This document shows, piece by piece, positions 34,961 through 44,810 of a DNA stretch of 64,000 nt. Numbering within the stretch: position 1 is the stretch's first letter; each line of letters starts with the position of its first letter. This DNA is from Lentimicrobium saccharophilum (lineage in GTDB: Bacteria > Bacteroidota > Bacteroidia > Bacteroidales > Lentimicrobiaceae), in contig NZ_DF968182.1 of the NCBI RefSeq assembly GCF_001192835.1, positions 318,349 to 382,348 on the forward strand. The letters are read 5' to 3'. The notes beneath the pieces were generated by a model. The model saw only the letters and a program-made list of their open reading frames with translations, searched no databases and had not been told where the DNA came from. Both the position numbers and the translations under genes were made by a program.

Positions 34961-37015
34961 ATGCGTAACATCATCATTATCATGGCAATGGCAACATTGA
35001 TTGCCGTAAGTGGCTGCAACGAAAATCAGGAAGCAGTTACCGGCGGGCCTGTAAAGGCTTTTATTGAACAAACCGCTGTCGAAAAAGTTATTCAAACGCT
35101 CAATGATTCTTTGGGCGAAGCCCCGAAATTCCGCATTGAGCGCGGGGTGCAGCAAGTGGCAAATCTGTGGCGCGAAAGCGATGGCACGGTTGAGGATTTT
35201 GAAGATTTTTGTCTCGGGAATTTTGTGGCCGAGGAGCCTGCCCTTGAAAATCTGTACAGGAAACTGGAAAGGAATTTTGAAATCTTCAATGGCTATTTTC
35301 ACAAGATGGATGTGCTGCTCAAAGAGCCTATTCAGCTCGAAGGCCCTGAAATCGAGCCCGTGGATATGATGTTTGGCAGCTACAATGCAGCCGCTCACCT
35401 TACCGACGACTTTTTCAACAACAAAATAGCCTTCCTTACTGCCCTGAATTTCCCGTTTTACTCCCTGAAAGAGAAAACCGAGAAAGGGGCAACATGGAGC
35501 CGTCTGGAATGGGCTTATGCCAGAATGGGCGACCGCTTTACCTCCAGGATTCCTGCTGAGATCATTCAGCAGGCTTCCAAAACCCTTACCGAAGCCGATG
35601 CATACATTTCTGATTACAATATCTATATGGGCCGCCTGGTAAATGATAAGGGCGAGAACCTGTTCCCTGACGGAATGAAGCTGATTACCCACTGGGGCCT
35701 GCGCGATGAACTGAAATCGAATTATGCAGGTGCTAACGGGCTCGAAAAGCAGCGTATGATCTACGATGTGATGAAGCGCATCATCGATCAGAGCATACCG
35801 CAGCAGGTGATTAACAAGGATGAGTACACCTGGAATCCGGCGGATAACAAGCTGTTTAAGGATGGTGCTGAAGTACAGGGAAATCCTGAACCCGATAAGC
35901 GTTATGAAGTTTTGCTCGGCAACTTTCATGCGATGAAGGCGATAGACGCTTATAATCCGAATTTCCCTACCTACATCAGCCGTGCTTTTGAGGAATACAT
36001 GGAAATTCCGCAGGAAGATGTGGAGCGTCTGTTTACTGAATTCGTTTCTTCACCTCAGGTAAAGGAAGTGGCTGCATTTATCAGCCAGCGTCTCGGGCGC
36101 CCGCTGGAGCCTTTCGATATCTGGTACAACGGTTTCAAATCCAGGGGTGGTTTACCCGAAGAGCAGCTTACCGCCATCACCTCAAAAAAGTATCCTGATC
36201 CGAAAGCACTTCAGGCAGATCTTCCCAACATTCTGGTGAAACTGGGCTGGCCGCAGGAGAAAGCCAGGCAGATTACCTCACTGATTTCGGTTGATCCTTC
36301 ACGGGGCGCCGGACATGCCTGGGGCGCCGAGATGCGCAACGATATTGCCCGTCTGCGAACCAGAATCGGGGCCGGTGGCATGGATTATAAAGGATACAAT
36401 ATTGCCGTGCATGAATTTGGCCACAATGTGGAGCAAACCGTTACCATGAACGATGTGGATTACTATATGCTGCAGGGAGTTCCCAACACCGCGTTTACGG
36501 AGGCAGTGGCCTTTCTTTTCCAGAAACGCGACCTTGAACTGCTCGGCATGCCGAACGCCGATCCCAACAAGGACCACATGATGGCCCTCGATAATTTCTG
36601 GGCCTCCTACGAAATTATGGGTGTTTCGCTGGTGGATATGAAAGTATGGAAATGGATGTACGACAATCCGGCAGCTTCTCCCGCTGAGTTGAAGGAAGCG
36701 GTGATTTCAGCCGCCAAAGAAGTGTGGAATAACTATTACGCCGGTATCCTTGGCGGAAAAGATGAACCTATCCTGGCCATCTATTCCCACATGATCGACA
36801 ATCCGCTCTATCTGTCAAATTATCCGATGGGCCACCTGATTGATTTTCAGATTGAACAGCAGGTAAAGGGTAAAAATCTGGCAGATGAGTTCAACCGCAT
36901 GTATACCCAGGGCAGGCTGGTTCCCCAGGTGTGGATGAAAGGGGCTGTTGGTCAGGAGATTTCCATTAAGCCTACCATGAATGCCGCAACCGAAGCGCTC
37001 AAAGCATTGCAATAA
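34961..37015 (+). CDS. HEFGH zinc metallopeptidase-like lipoprotein
   Basis: A 684-residue envelope lipoprotein (signal MRNIIIIMAMATLIAVSGC). The zinc motif HEFGH is at residues 484-488 and a candidate third ligand, Glu514 in 'NTAFTEAVAF', follows 26 residues later. This spacing matches gluzincins of the M3 (thimet oligopeptidase) type, which use the same HEFGH. The rest shows no obvious M3 similarity: an N-terminal helical half ('VEKVIQTLNDSLGEAPKFRIERGVQQVANLWRESDG') and a long middle region. I therefore call a zinc peptidase of uncertain family. Monocistronic: own promoter box and a strong terminator. Confidence 0.75.
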   Translation: MRNIIIIMAMATLIAVSGCNENQEAVTGGPVKAFIEQTAVEKVIQTLNDSLGEAPKFRIERGVQQVANLWRESDGTVEDFEDFCLGNFVAEEPALENLYRKLERNFEIFNGYFHKMDVLLKEPIQLEGPEIEPVDMMFGSYNAAAHLTDDFFNNKIAFLTALNFPFYSLKEKTEKGATWSRLEWAYARMGDRFTSRIPAEIIQQASKTLTEADAYISDYNIYMGRLVNDKGENLFPDGMKLITHWGLRDELKSNYAGANGLEKQRMIYDVMKRIIDQSIPQQVINKDEYTWNPADNKLFKDGAEVQGNPEPDKRYEVLLGNFHAMKAIDAYNPNFPTYISRAFEEYMEIPQEDVERLFTEFVSSPQVKEVAAFISQRLGRPLEPFDIWYNGFKSRGGLPEEQLTAITSKKYPDPKALQADLPNILVKLGWPQEKARQITSLISVDPSRGAGHAWGAEMRNDIARLRTRIGAGGMDYKGYNIAVHEFGHNVEQTVTMNDVDYYMLQGVPNTAFTEAVAFLFQKRDLELLGMPNADPNKDHMMALDNFWASYEIMGVSLVDMKVWKWMYDNPAASPAELKEAVISAAKEVWNNYYAGILGGKDEPILAIYSHMIDNPLYLSNYPMGHLIDFQIEQQVKGKNLADEFNRMYTQGRLVPQVWMKGAVGQEISIKPTMNAATEALKALQ

Positions 37016-37041
37016 ATCATAAGCTAGGTTGCTTATTTTTA

Positions 37042-37077
37042 AAACCTGTCCGGACTCAAATCCGGGCAGGTTTTTTT
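37042..37077 (+). terminator. Rho-independent terminator after the metallopeptidase gene
   Basis: A 13-bp stem (AAACCTGTCCGGA with TCCGGGCAGGTTT, one G-T pair), loop CTCAAA, followed by seven T. It is 26 bases after the stop codon. Confidence 0.92.
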
Positions 37078-37241
37078 CATCGCTTTGCCCAAAACCGTCA
37101 GCACTTCTTCTTACTTACCGGTTTATAACCCTGGCTGGCCCGGATTAAACAGGAACTGGCCGTTTTGTGTTATAACATTTCACCTGCATAATTCAATTTT
37201 GCAGCTTATTTGTCTTTAGTCGGACTTTAACCAGATTTATT

Positions 37242-38168
37242 ATGCAAACAATACTTGGAGCAGGCGGAGCCATCGGGAAAAAACTAGCCAAGGAACTGAC
37301 CGCCTATACAAAGGAGATAAGGCTGGTAAGCCGCAATCCCAAAGCCATAAATCCTGATGATCAGCTGATGAAAGCCGATCTGACCGTTGCCGGAGATGTG
37401 GACCGGGCGGTGGCAGGATCTGAAATCGTTTATCTGACCGTCGGGGTGGAATACAGCGCGAAAGCCTGGCAGCAAAAGTGGCCGCTTATCATGCGCAATG
37501 TTCTTGACAGCTGCATCTGCCATCAGGTAAAGCTGGTGTTTTTTGATAATGTTTATACTTACGATCGTAACCACCTCGGCAATATGACCGAAGAAACACC
37601 GGTAAGACCAAGCAGTAAAAAAGGCGAAGTCAGAAATCAGGTGGTCAATATGCTGCTCGATGAAATGAATAGTGGCCGCATCACTGCTGTAATTGCGCGG
37701 GCGGCTGATTTCATCGGCCCTGCCAACAGTGTGCTGATAGAGATGGTTTATAAAAATTTCACCAAAGGGAAGAAGGCGAACTGGTTTTCACAGGTTGACA
37801 AGGTCCACAGCTTTACCCACACGGATGATGCTGCAAGGGGAACAGCCATCCTTGGCAATACCCCGGATGCCTATGGTGAAGTGTGGCACCTGCCTACTTC
37901 GGATGAACGCATTACCGGAAAAGAGTGGATTGCGCTTTTTGCCGGGGAAATGAATGTGGCGCCAAAATACAGCACCCTGCCCGACTGGATGCTTGCGTTA
38001 CTCGGGCTGTTTGTTCCGGTATTAAAAGAGCTCAAAGAAATGGCCTATCAGTATGACCGGGATTATTTTTTCGACAGCAGCAAATTCAACCGGCGTTTCA
38101 ATTATGTTCCCATCCGGGCTGAAGAAGGAATAAGGGAGCTGGTGAAGTCCCTGAAAGCTGAAAATTAG
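37242..38168 (+). CDS. NAD(P)-binding Rossmann/NmrA-like oxidoreductase
   Basis: A 308-residue protein of the atypical SDR/NAD-dependent epimerase type. The nucleotide-binding glycine motif is at the very start (MQTILGAGGAIGKKLAKELT), then 'EIRLVSRNP' and 'MKADLTVAGDVDRAVAGSEIVYLTVG'. The catalytic Tyr-x3-Lys of classical SDRs is not evident, and a 'VYTYDRNHLGN' segment sits where the active site would be. Such proteins act on nucleotide sugars, quinones or serve as NAD(P) sensors; substrate unknown. Intact, no operon partner. Confidence 0.8.
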   Translation: MQTILGAGGAIGKKLAKELTAYTKEIRLVSRNPKAINPDDQLMKADLTVAGDVDRAVAGSEIVYLTVGVEYSAKAWQQKWPLIMRNVLDSCICHQVKLVFFDNVYTYDRNHLGNMTEETPVRPSSKKGEVRNQVVNMLLDEMNSGRITAVIARAADFIGPANSVLIEMVYKNFTKGKKANWFSQVDKVHSFTHTDDAARGTAILGNTPDAYGEVWHLPTSDERITGKEWIALFAGEMNVAPKYSTLPDWMLALLGLFVPVLKELKEMAYQYDRDYFFDSSKFNRRFNYVPIRAEEGIRELVKSLKAEN

Positions 38169-38302
38169 TCCTTAGTATTTGCCCGGATACAAACTCGGTC
38201 CCGGAATTATTACAGGACAATGATTCATTTGCTTTCCCACAGGGTCGGCAGGTTTGCGGCTTTTTGATTGGATAATGCCCTGAAAATTATTATCTTTAAG
38301 GC

Positions 38303-39037
38303 ATGAAAGCATTGTTGCTCCGACCCGGCCCCGGCAGGTTGCTTCGTTTTATATCCACTGCGGGGGCAGGATTAATTTTGTCATTTATGTCACCACTTTA
38401 TGGTCAGGATGATTATGCCGCTGCCCGGGAAAGCATGGTTAAGTATCAGATTGAAGCGGAAGGAATATCGCACCGGGCCACCCTGGTGGCCATGCGCAAC
38501 GTACCGCGCCACCTCTTTGTGCCCCCGGATCTGAAATCGCATGCTTACCGCGACATGCCGCTACCGATAGGATACGATCAGACCATTTCGCAGCCTTATA
38601 TGGTCGCCTACATGACCCAGGCCATAAAGCCTGTGCCCGGGATGAAGGTGCTTGAGATAGGAACCGGTTCGGGCTATCAGGCCGCTGTGCTGGCTGAGAT
38701 TGTCGACAGCGTTTTTACCATAGAAATCGTTGAACCCCTGGGAAAACAGTCGGCGGCCTTACTGAAAAGGCTGGGATACAAAAATGTAAAGGTCAGGATA
38801 GGGGATGGTTTTGCCGGATGGCCGGAGCACGGGCCTTACGATGCCATTGTGGTGACTGCTGCTGCTGAAGAAATCCCTCCCCCGCTGATTGCCCAGTTGA
38901 AAGAAGGCGGCAGTATTGTGATTCCGCTGGGCAGGCCCGGAAGCGTTCAAACCCTGGTGAAAGCGACAAAAATCAAAGGCAGTATGGAAAGAAAAAGCCT
39001 GCTGCCGGTCAGGTTTGTGCCTTTTGTCAGGGAATAA
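38303..39037 (+). CDS. pcm: Protein-L-isoaspartate O-methyltransferase, exported form
   Basis: Repair methyltransferase for isoaspartyl residues, 244 residues. The core contains 'RHLFVPPDLKSHAYRDMPLPIGYDQTISQPYMVAYM' with the hallmark TISQP active-site stretch, SAM motif 'VLEIGTGSGYQAAVLAEI', and 'GPYDAIVVTAAAEEIPPPLIAQLKEGG'. Preceding it is a hydrophobic N-terminus (about residues 8-35, ending LYGQ) that looks like a signal peptide, so the enzyme may work in the periplasm, unlike the cytoplasmic E. coli Pcm. A near-consensus box TATCTTTA ends five bases before the ATG. Confidence 0.9.
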   Translation: MKALLLRPGPGRLLRFISTAGAGLILSFMSPLYGQDDYAAARESMVKYQIEAEGISHRATLVAMRNVPRHLFVPPDLKSHAYRDMPLPIGYDQTISQPYMVAYMTQAIKPVPGMKVLEIGTGSGYQAAVLAEIVDSVFTIEIVEPLGKQSAALLKRLGYKNVKVRIGDGFAGWPEHGPYDAIVVTAAAEEIPPPLIAQLKEGGSIVIPLGRPGSVQTLVKATKIKGSMERKSLLPVRFVPFVRE

Positions 39038-39049
39038 TCCGGAATCTTT

Positions 39050-40600
39050 TTACCCGGGATTCTCTGTTCCGGCTATGGGAGCATGCCTATCCCTGAGAAT
39101 GGTCGCCAATGGCTGCTGCTTAAGCATGGCTTCGATCCATGCGGTGAAGTCAAATATCCTTAGTAGTTGCTGCTCAAAAGGATCCTGCTGCATGCCAAGC
39201 AGGTCCGGCAGGTATTTTTCAAAAAGTTTCCCCCTTTTTCGTTTATTATCTGGCAACTGCTTGATCAGAAACTTCAGCATGAAGTGTTCAATTTTGTAGC
39301 CTTTTTCGCTTGCGGCCAGGTCGCGCCTGATCGACCTGATCTCATAGCGGATCAGTTCCTCGTCGCCCAGTTTGTAAAGGATCATCAGGTTTACCAGCCT
39401 GATGGTGCGGTAGAGCGGCAGGTAGTAGAAACTTTTGCCCCGGACAATGATCTGGCTGAGGAACTTGTGTGCCTCCTGGTACTTTCCGTTTCCGAAAAGC
39501 ACCAGTGAAGTATACAAACAAAGTTCAGCCTGCCTGGAATGGCTCAGCAGGTGAAATTTGCCGTACAGTTTTTCCCTGTATTGATCCGTCAGGCTGTCGC
39601 AGGAAGCAAAGTCACCACGGTCGAGGGACGGAAAAAGTTCATAAAGGAATGCCACGCAGGTCAGCAGCAACCTGAAGTCGGCCGATTGACTTTCAATCTT
39701 CAGCAGCTGATCGGTAAAGTAGCGCATGCCCTCATAATTGTGAATGCTCCGCAGGCTTTCGAGCACCCCTTCGAGGGTATAGAGGTAATACACGGGTGGA
39801 TTGCTCCAGAGGTGCTTGTTGGCTTCGAAAAGGTTGTTCAGCTCATAATACGACCGTAGGGCAGATTTAAAATCGCCCACGCTGATCAGGTAGTTTGATT
39901 GAAACAACTGGTGAAGTTTGCTTACTTCGAAGTTTTCGGGGGACAGGGATGCCACAAGGCTGAGCTCACTGTAAACCAAATCATTCAGCTCATTTTTCTC
40001 TTTCTGCGACCGGGCATAGCCCTTGTAAACGACCCTGTGTTTCAGGATTTCGTAAAGCGAACTTTGCTCGTTGATTTTTCTGATGTATTTCATCGACTCC
40101 GTAAGCCTGAATTGCTTTTTCAGCAGTTCCTGTTCTTTCAGATTAGGGAAGTTCAGCGCAAGCAGGTAATCGAGCTCCAGGCGGTTGGCCAGCAGAAGGG
40201 CATGGTAGTTTTCGTAGCGTTCGGCCTGGGCCATTACATTGTTAAGGGTGTCAAAACACTCATCGAAGAGCGACTTCTCAAAGAGTACCCGCGCTTTCAG
40301 GATTTTGTTGAACAGATGGAAAAAGCTGTCCTGGTTTTTGCGCAGTTCCAGCATGGTATCCAGCAGGATTTCGAAAAGATATTTTACCGTGGTGTCGAAA
40401 GCGGCTGAAGGGCGCCTGGCGAGAAAAGCCTGACGAAGCGCCGCCGGCGTATCCTCTGCTCCTTTTTCGATAAGGTCATATAATATAAGGTAGTCGGGCA
40501 ACGATTTTTTCCGGTAAACCATTTGCCTGAATGTTTTCTTTTCAGGCAGGCTCATGGAGTGGATCATCTGCACCAGCGACTCAAAGCGGGACTTTTTCAT
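39050..40600 (-). CDS. Large helical protein of unknown function
   Basis: A 516-residue cytoplasmic protein without signal peptide or TM helices that I do not recognise. It appears all-helical with TPR-like or coiled-coil repeats ('FFHLFNKILKARVLFEKSLFDECFDTLNNVMAQAERYENYHALLLANRLELDYLLAL', 'DFKSALRSYYELNNLFEANKHLW', 'YQEAHKFLSQIIVRGKSFYYLPLYRTIRLVNLMILYKLGDEEL'). The N-terminus 'SRFESLVQMIHSMSLPEKKTFRQM' is basic. It converges with pcm (12 bases apart) and is divergent from the ribokinase operon, but nothing shows that it regulates it. Confidence 0.75.
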   Translation of the reverse strand: MKKSRFESLVQMIHSMSLPEKKTFRQMVYRKKSLPDYLILYDLIEKGAEDTPAALRQAFLARRPSAAFDTTVKYLFEILLDTMLELRKNQDSFFHLFNKILKARVLFEKSLFDECFDTLNNVMAQAERYENYHALLLANRLELDYLLALNFPNLKEQELLKKQFRLTESMKYIRKINEQSSLYEILKHRVVYKGYARSQKEKNELNDLVYSELSLVASLSPENFEVSKLHQLFQSNYLISVGDFKSALRSYYELNNLFEANKHLWSNPPVYYLYTLEGVLESLRSIHNYEGMRYFTDQLLKIESQSADFRLLLTCVAFLYELFPSLDRGDFASCDSLTDQYREKLYGKFHLLSHSRQAELCLYTSLVLFGNGKYQEAHKFLSQIIVRGKSFYYLPLYRTIRLVNLMILYKLGDEELIRYEIRSIRRDLAASEKGYKIEHFMLKFLIKQLPDNKRKRGKLFEKYLPDLLGMQQDPFEQQLLRIFDFTAWIEAMLKQQPLATILRDRHAPIAGTENPG

Positions 40601-40905
40601 AACTCAGGCTGAAGTTGTTTATAAAGTGTGCAGGCAGTTGCCGGTTTCATCGGGATAAGATTAAGTTCCGCATCAGAACCGTCAGTCAAAGTTAACAATT
40701 CTTTTATAATGAGAGATGATTAAAAATATGGTTTTCGGTCAAAATATTTATACTATCATTTAGGTTAAAGTATTGAATACAAATATTATAGATAATAATT
40801 GATTGATTAATACCTTTTTATGAATTATAGTTTGAGATGATTTATTGATTTTTTTCGCAGTTAGTTATTTATAGTTTTGTCTCACAAACTAACGTAAATA
40901 ATTAT
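40601..40905. promoter_or_regulatory. AT-rich control region of the ribose/ADP-ribose operon
   Basis: A 305-base non-coding stretch, very AT-rich, separating the divergent unknown gene from ribokinase. It holds the operon -7 box at its right end. No gene, no clear inverted repeat and no riboswitch-like structure was found; it should contain any regulator site for the operon. Confidence 0.55.
40872..40879 (+). promoter_or_regulatory. -7 box (TAGTTTTG) of the ribokinase-led operon
   Basis: Perfect TAnnTTTG match, 26 bases before the ribokinase ATG. It is the only good candidate promoter before the 15.8-kb gene run. Confidence 0.6.
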
Positions 40906-41829
40906 ATGCAGCGCAAGAAATTAGTTGTGGTAGGTAGTTGTAATACCGATATGGTTATCAAGGCTGACCGTTTGCCTATTCCGGGAGAAACCGTGCTTGG
41001 CGGGACTTTTTTCATGAACCCCGGCGGCAAGGGGGCCAATCAGGCGGTAGCTGCTTCCCGTATGGGCGGCAATGTGACTTTTATCTCCAAAACCGGCAAT
41101 GATGTTTTTGGAAAGCAATCGGTTGTATTGTATAATTCCGAGAACATCAATACCGACTACATCTTTTCCGATCCCAATAATCCTTCGGGAGTTGCCCTGA
41201 TCACGGTGGATTCGCGCGGTGAAAACTGCATTGTGGTTGCTTCCGGAGCCAATGCTTCGCTTTGCCCGGCCGATATTGAAAAAGCCGGCAGCGAAATCGA
41301 AAGCAGCGACCTGGTGCTGATGCAACTTGAAATCCCGCTCGATACGGTTGAATATGTAGCAGAACTGGCCAGCCGTAAAAACATTAAAGTTATTCTTAAC
41401 CCGGCGCCTGCCAGGGCACTGTCGGATCAGTTGCTGAAAAACATCTACATCATCATCCCGAATAAAAGCGAGGCAGAGATCCTTTCCGGCATCAAGGTTA
41501 CCGATTACGATTCGGCCAGGCAGGCTGCTGACATTATCAGCGCCAAGGGCTGCGATATCGTGGTGATCACCCTTGGCAGCCAGGGAGCGCTTATCAAGGA
41601 TCACGATGAGTATCACTTTGTGGATGCAGTGAAAGTGGAAGCAGTGGATACCACCGCTGCCGGAGACGTCTTCTGTGGAACCGTGTGCGTTGGACTTTCC
41701 GAAGGCAGGACCATCCTTGAATCGGTACAATTGGCGGCCAGGGCTTCGGCCATCACGGTTACCCGCATGGGTGCCCAGTCGTCTATCCCTACCCGCGCTG
41801 AGTTGTTAACTTTTGACCAGAATCAATAA
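40906..41829 (+). CDS. rbsK: Ribokinase (PfkB family)
   Basis: Cytoplasmic kinase that phosphorylates D-ribose to ribose-5-phosphate; 307 residues as usual. Sugar-binding 'NPGGKGANQAVAASRMGG' at about 38-55 and the C-terminal catalytic/ATP site 'DTTAAGDVFCG' with catalytic Asp254. The N-terminal 'VVVGSCNTDMVIKADRLPIPGET' is the ribokinase subfamily signature and separates it from fructokinase or adenosine kinase. As the first gene of an operon with SusCD and ADP-ribosylglycohydrolases, it is the strongest indicator that ribose is the end product taken up. susC starts 10 bases downstream. Confidence 0.93.
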   Translation: MQRKKLVVVGSCNTDMVIKADRLPIPGETVLGGTFFMNPGGKGANQAVAASRMGGNVTFISKTGNDVFGKQSVVLYNSENINTDYIFSDPNNPSGVALITVDSRGENCIVVASGANASLCPADIEKAGSEIESSDLVLMQLEIPLDTVEYVAELASRKNIKVILNPAPARALSDQLLKNIYIIIPNKSEAEILSGIKVTDYDSARQAADIISAKGCDIVVITLGSQGALIKDHDEYHFVDAVKVEAVDTTAAGDVFCGTVCVGLSEGRTILESVQLAARASAITVTRMGAQSSIPTRAELLTFDQNQ

Positions 41830-41839
41830 ATTCCGCTTT

Positions 41840-44797
41840 ATGAAAGCAGCCATATTCAGAAGAAAGATTGCCGGTATGGGAACAGCCATGATGCTGTTTC
41901 TGGCGGTGCTTTTATTGTCAGGTTCTGCCCATGCCCAACAGGCCGATGTGCTGAGGATCAGGGGAACGGTAACTGACCTGGGAACGGGTGAAACCCTTCC
42001 GGGAGTTAATATCTCTATAAAAGGTACCCAGACCGGGGCTGTTACCGATATCAACGGTAAATACAGCCTTGACGCCTTAAAAGGATCAGTGCTGGTGTTC
42101 AGCTTCGTGGGTTATGAAACCGCTGAGGTTACCCTGGGCTCCCAGACCACCCTCAATATCAGGCTTAAACCTACCGTAGAATCCCTCGAAGAAGTAGTGG
42201 TGATCGGTTATGGTCTTACCACCCGCAAGGAGGTCACAGGTTCCATCGCTTCGGTGAAGGCGGATGACTTTAACCGCGGCGCCCACAGCAGCCCCATGGG
42301 ATTGCTGCAGGGAAAGGTGGCGGGACTTTCCATTACCCGCCCTGATGGTGCCGATCCGCAGGCAGGATACCAGATTCTGCTGCGCGGAACCAATACGCTT
42401 ACCTCCGGACAGGGACCACTGGTCATTGTTGACGGTGTGGCCGGCGTAGACCTGAAAAATGTAAGCTTCGAAGAAGTTGAATCCATCGATGTGCTGAAGG
42501 ATGGTTCTGCGGCCGCCATTTATGGTACCCGTGGCTGAAACGGGGTGATTATTATCACCACCAAAAGGGCCAGAACCGGACAGAGCAAGGTGGAATACTC
42601 TGGATATCTTTCGGCACAGGTAAATCCCCGCATGGTGGAAAACCTGACTGCCGCGCAGTTTAAGGAAGCCGTTGAGCAGTATGCCCCTGACAAAGCGGGC
42701 AGTCTGTATGGCGCCGAAACCGACTGGTTTAAGGAAATTACCCGTTCCATGCCGGTTAGCCATAAGCACAACCTGGCAATTTCCGGCGGAAACGAAAACT
42801 TCTCGCACCGCACGGTATTCTTTGTCGACAAGGCAGAAGGTTTACTCAGGGACAATGAATCAAACCGCTACCTCCTGAAAACCAACATCAATCAGAAGGC
42901 GCTGGGCGATCTGCTTACCCTGGACTATAACCTGAGTTACGGCATGCGCAATTACAAGCCGGCAAACTACGACCTGTTCTACCAGGCTTTTATCCGCAAC
43001 CCGACGTCGCCGGTTTATGATCCGGGCAATGAATATACCGGGGGTTACACACTAATCTCGGGTATGGACTATTACAACCCTGTGGCCATGCTCAACGAGC
43101 GTATCCGCAATGGCAAAACCGATGATATGGGCGCCAATGTGAGGGCTACCCTGAAACTCAGTAATCATCTGAACTGGGTGAATCTGGTTTCCGTCGAAAA
43201 ATCGGCATGGGAAGAGCTTTCCTATCGCACAAAGTATTATCCCAGCCGGCTGGGCCGGAACGGAGAGGCCGAAATCAGCAATGGCCGCAGCAGTGACCTG
43301 CAATATGAAAGTACAGTGAATTTTACTGAATCTTTTGAGAAACACAATCTGCAGGCACTGGCAGGTTATTCATTCGAGGAGTTTGAAACCAACAATTCCT
43401 ACATGATCAACTCGGGTTTCGATACCGATCTTTATGGACCTCATAACATTGGTTCAGGCATTGCTTTGGCCGAAGGGACTGCTTCCATGGGTTCCTACAA
43501 AGGCAAAAGCCGGCTCATTTCGTTTTTCGGCCGGGTGATGTATAATTTTGATGAAAAATACCTGGCTTCCGCGTCCTTGCGGAGAGAAGGTTCTTCCAGG
43601 TTCGGTAAGAATCATAAATGGGGATGGTTCCCCTCCGTAAGTCTGGGGTGGAGAATCAATAAAGAGGACTTCCTGAGCGATGTTCAGTGGGTCAACGACC
43701 TGAAAGTCAGGGTCGGATATGGTGTAACCGGGAACCAGGACATCGGCAATTACCGTTCGCTGCTACTGATGGGACGCGCCGGAAAGTTTTACTACAACGG
43801 GGAGTGGATCAACACCTATCAGCCGGTAACCAATCCCAATCCCGACCTGAAGTGGGAAAACAAATCGGAAATCAATGCAGGAATCGATTTTGCAATGTTT
43901 GATAACCGGCTGAGCGGTACCCTTGATTATTATTACCGGAAAAGTACCGACCTTCTTTACACCTACAACGTATCCGTTCCACCCTATCTTTACAAGGAAT
44001 TATTTACCAATGTCGGGACCATCAGCAACCGGGGGATTGAGCTTACCCTGAAACATGTGTCAGTCAATAAAGGAAAGCTTAACTGGACCAATATGCTCAC
44101 CTTCAGCCGGAACAAGAATATTCTGGAGAAATTTTCGAATGAAGAGTTTACCGATACCTCCTATGATCTTGGCTGGATTGGCGGTGCCATTGGCGTGAAC
44201 GCCCAGAAGATCCGTGAAGGTGAAGCGCTGGGAACTTTTTACGGACCCGTGTGGATTGGTCTGGATGAGCTAGGCAACGACCTGTTTAAAAATGCCAATC
44301 CTGTCGGGCTGGTGAATCCTGAAGACTGGGAGGTTATCGGGAATGCATTTCCTGACTTTACCCTGGGATGGGGAAGTTTTTTAACATACGGCAACTGGGA
44401 TTTCAGTTTCAGCCTGCGTGCCAGCATAGGCGGGGAAGTATTGAATACTTACAGGCTTTACTACGAGAACTGGGGAACTTTCGGTTTGAATAATGTTACC
44501 CTGACTCAGTTCGAAAATCCCGAGTTCAGGGGCAATGCCCGCTATTCCTCGAAATATGTTGAGGATGCCACTTATATGAAGCTGGATAATATCTCTGTGG
44601 GTTATAACATGCCGGTCAGCCTGAAATACATCACCCGCCTGAGGGTTTACGCGACGGCACAGGATGTATTCTGCCTTACCGGATATAAGGGCCTGGATCC
44701 TGAGGTGAACCTCGGTGGCCTGACCCCGGGCATTGAATACCTCTCCTATTATCCGCGAACCACTCTGCTGACACTGGGAGTAAATGTTACATTCTAA
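41840..44797 (+). pseudogene. SusC/RagA TonB-dependent receptor interrupted by in-frame TGA
   Basis: Outer membrane receptor for ligand import, 985 codons with one internal stop. Signal peptide (MKAAIFRRKIAGMGTAMMLFLAVLLLSGSAHA), carboxypeptidase-regulatory-like domain ('RGTVTDLGTGETLPGVNISIKGT...'), TonB box-like EEVVVIGYG, plug, then the barrel through 'TTLLTLGVNVTF'. The stop is codon 233 (TGA, 42536-42538) inside the conserved 'YGTRGxNGVIIITTK' end of the plug, where homologues have Ala or Ser. The frame is the same on both sides, so this is a point substitution (TCA Ser to TGA would suffice), not a frameshift. As read, only the first 232 residues are made. Sequencing error, true pseudogene or readthrough cannot be separated here. 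The 3' end is intact and near susD. Confidence 0.9.
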
Positions 44798-44810
44798 GAC
44801 GACGACAGCC

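Noticed and set aside
34928-35929. A 333-codon open frame on the minus strand opposite the HEFGH lipoprotein gene
   Set aside because: Antisense to a gene with signal peptide, promoter box and terminator; no recognisable protein features.
42536-42538. Genetic-code change or selenocysteine at the susC TGA
   Set aside because: TGA is the normal stop of ruvB, ARH-b, ARH-c and other genes here; SusC proteins have Ala or Ser at this site, not Cys; no SECIS-like structure was recognised.
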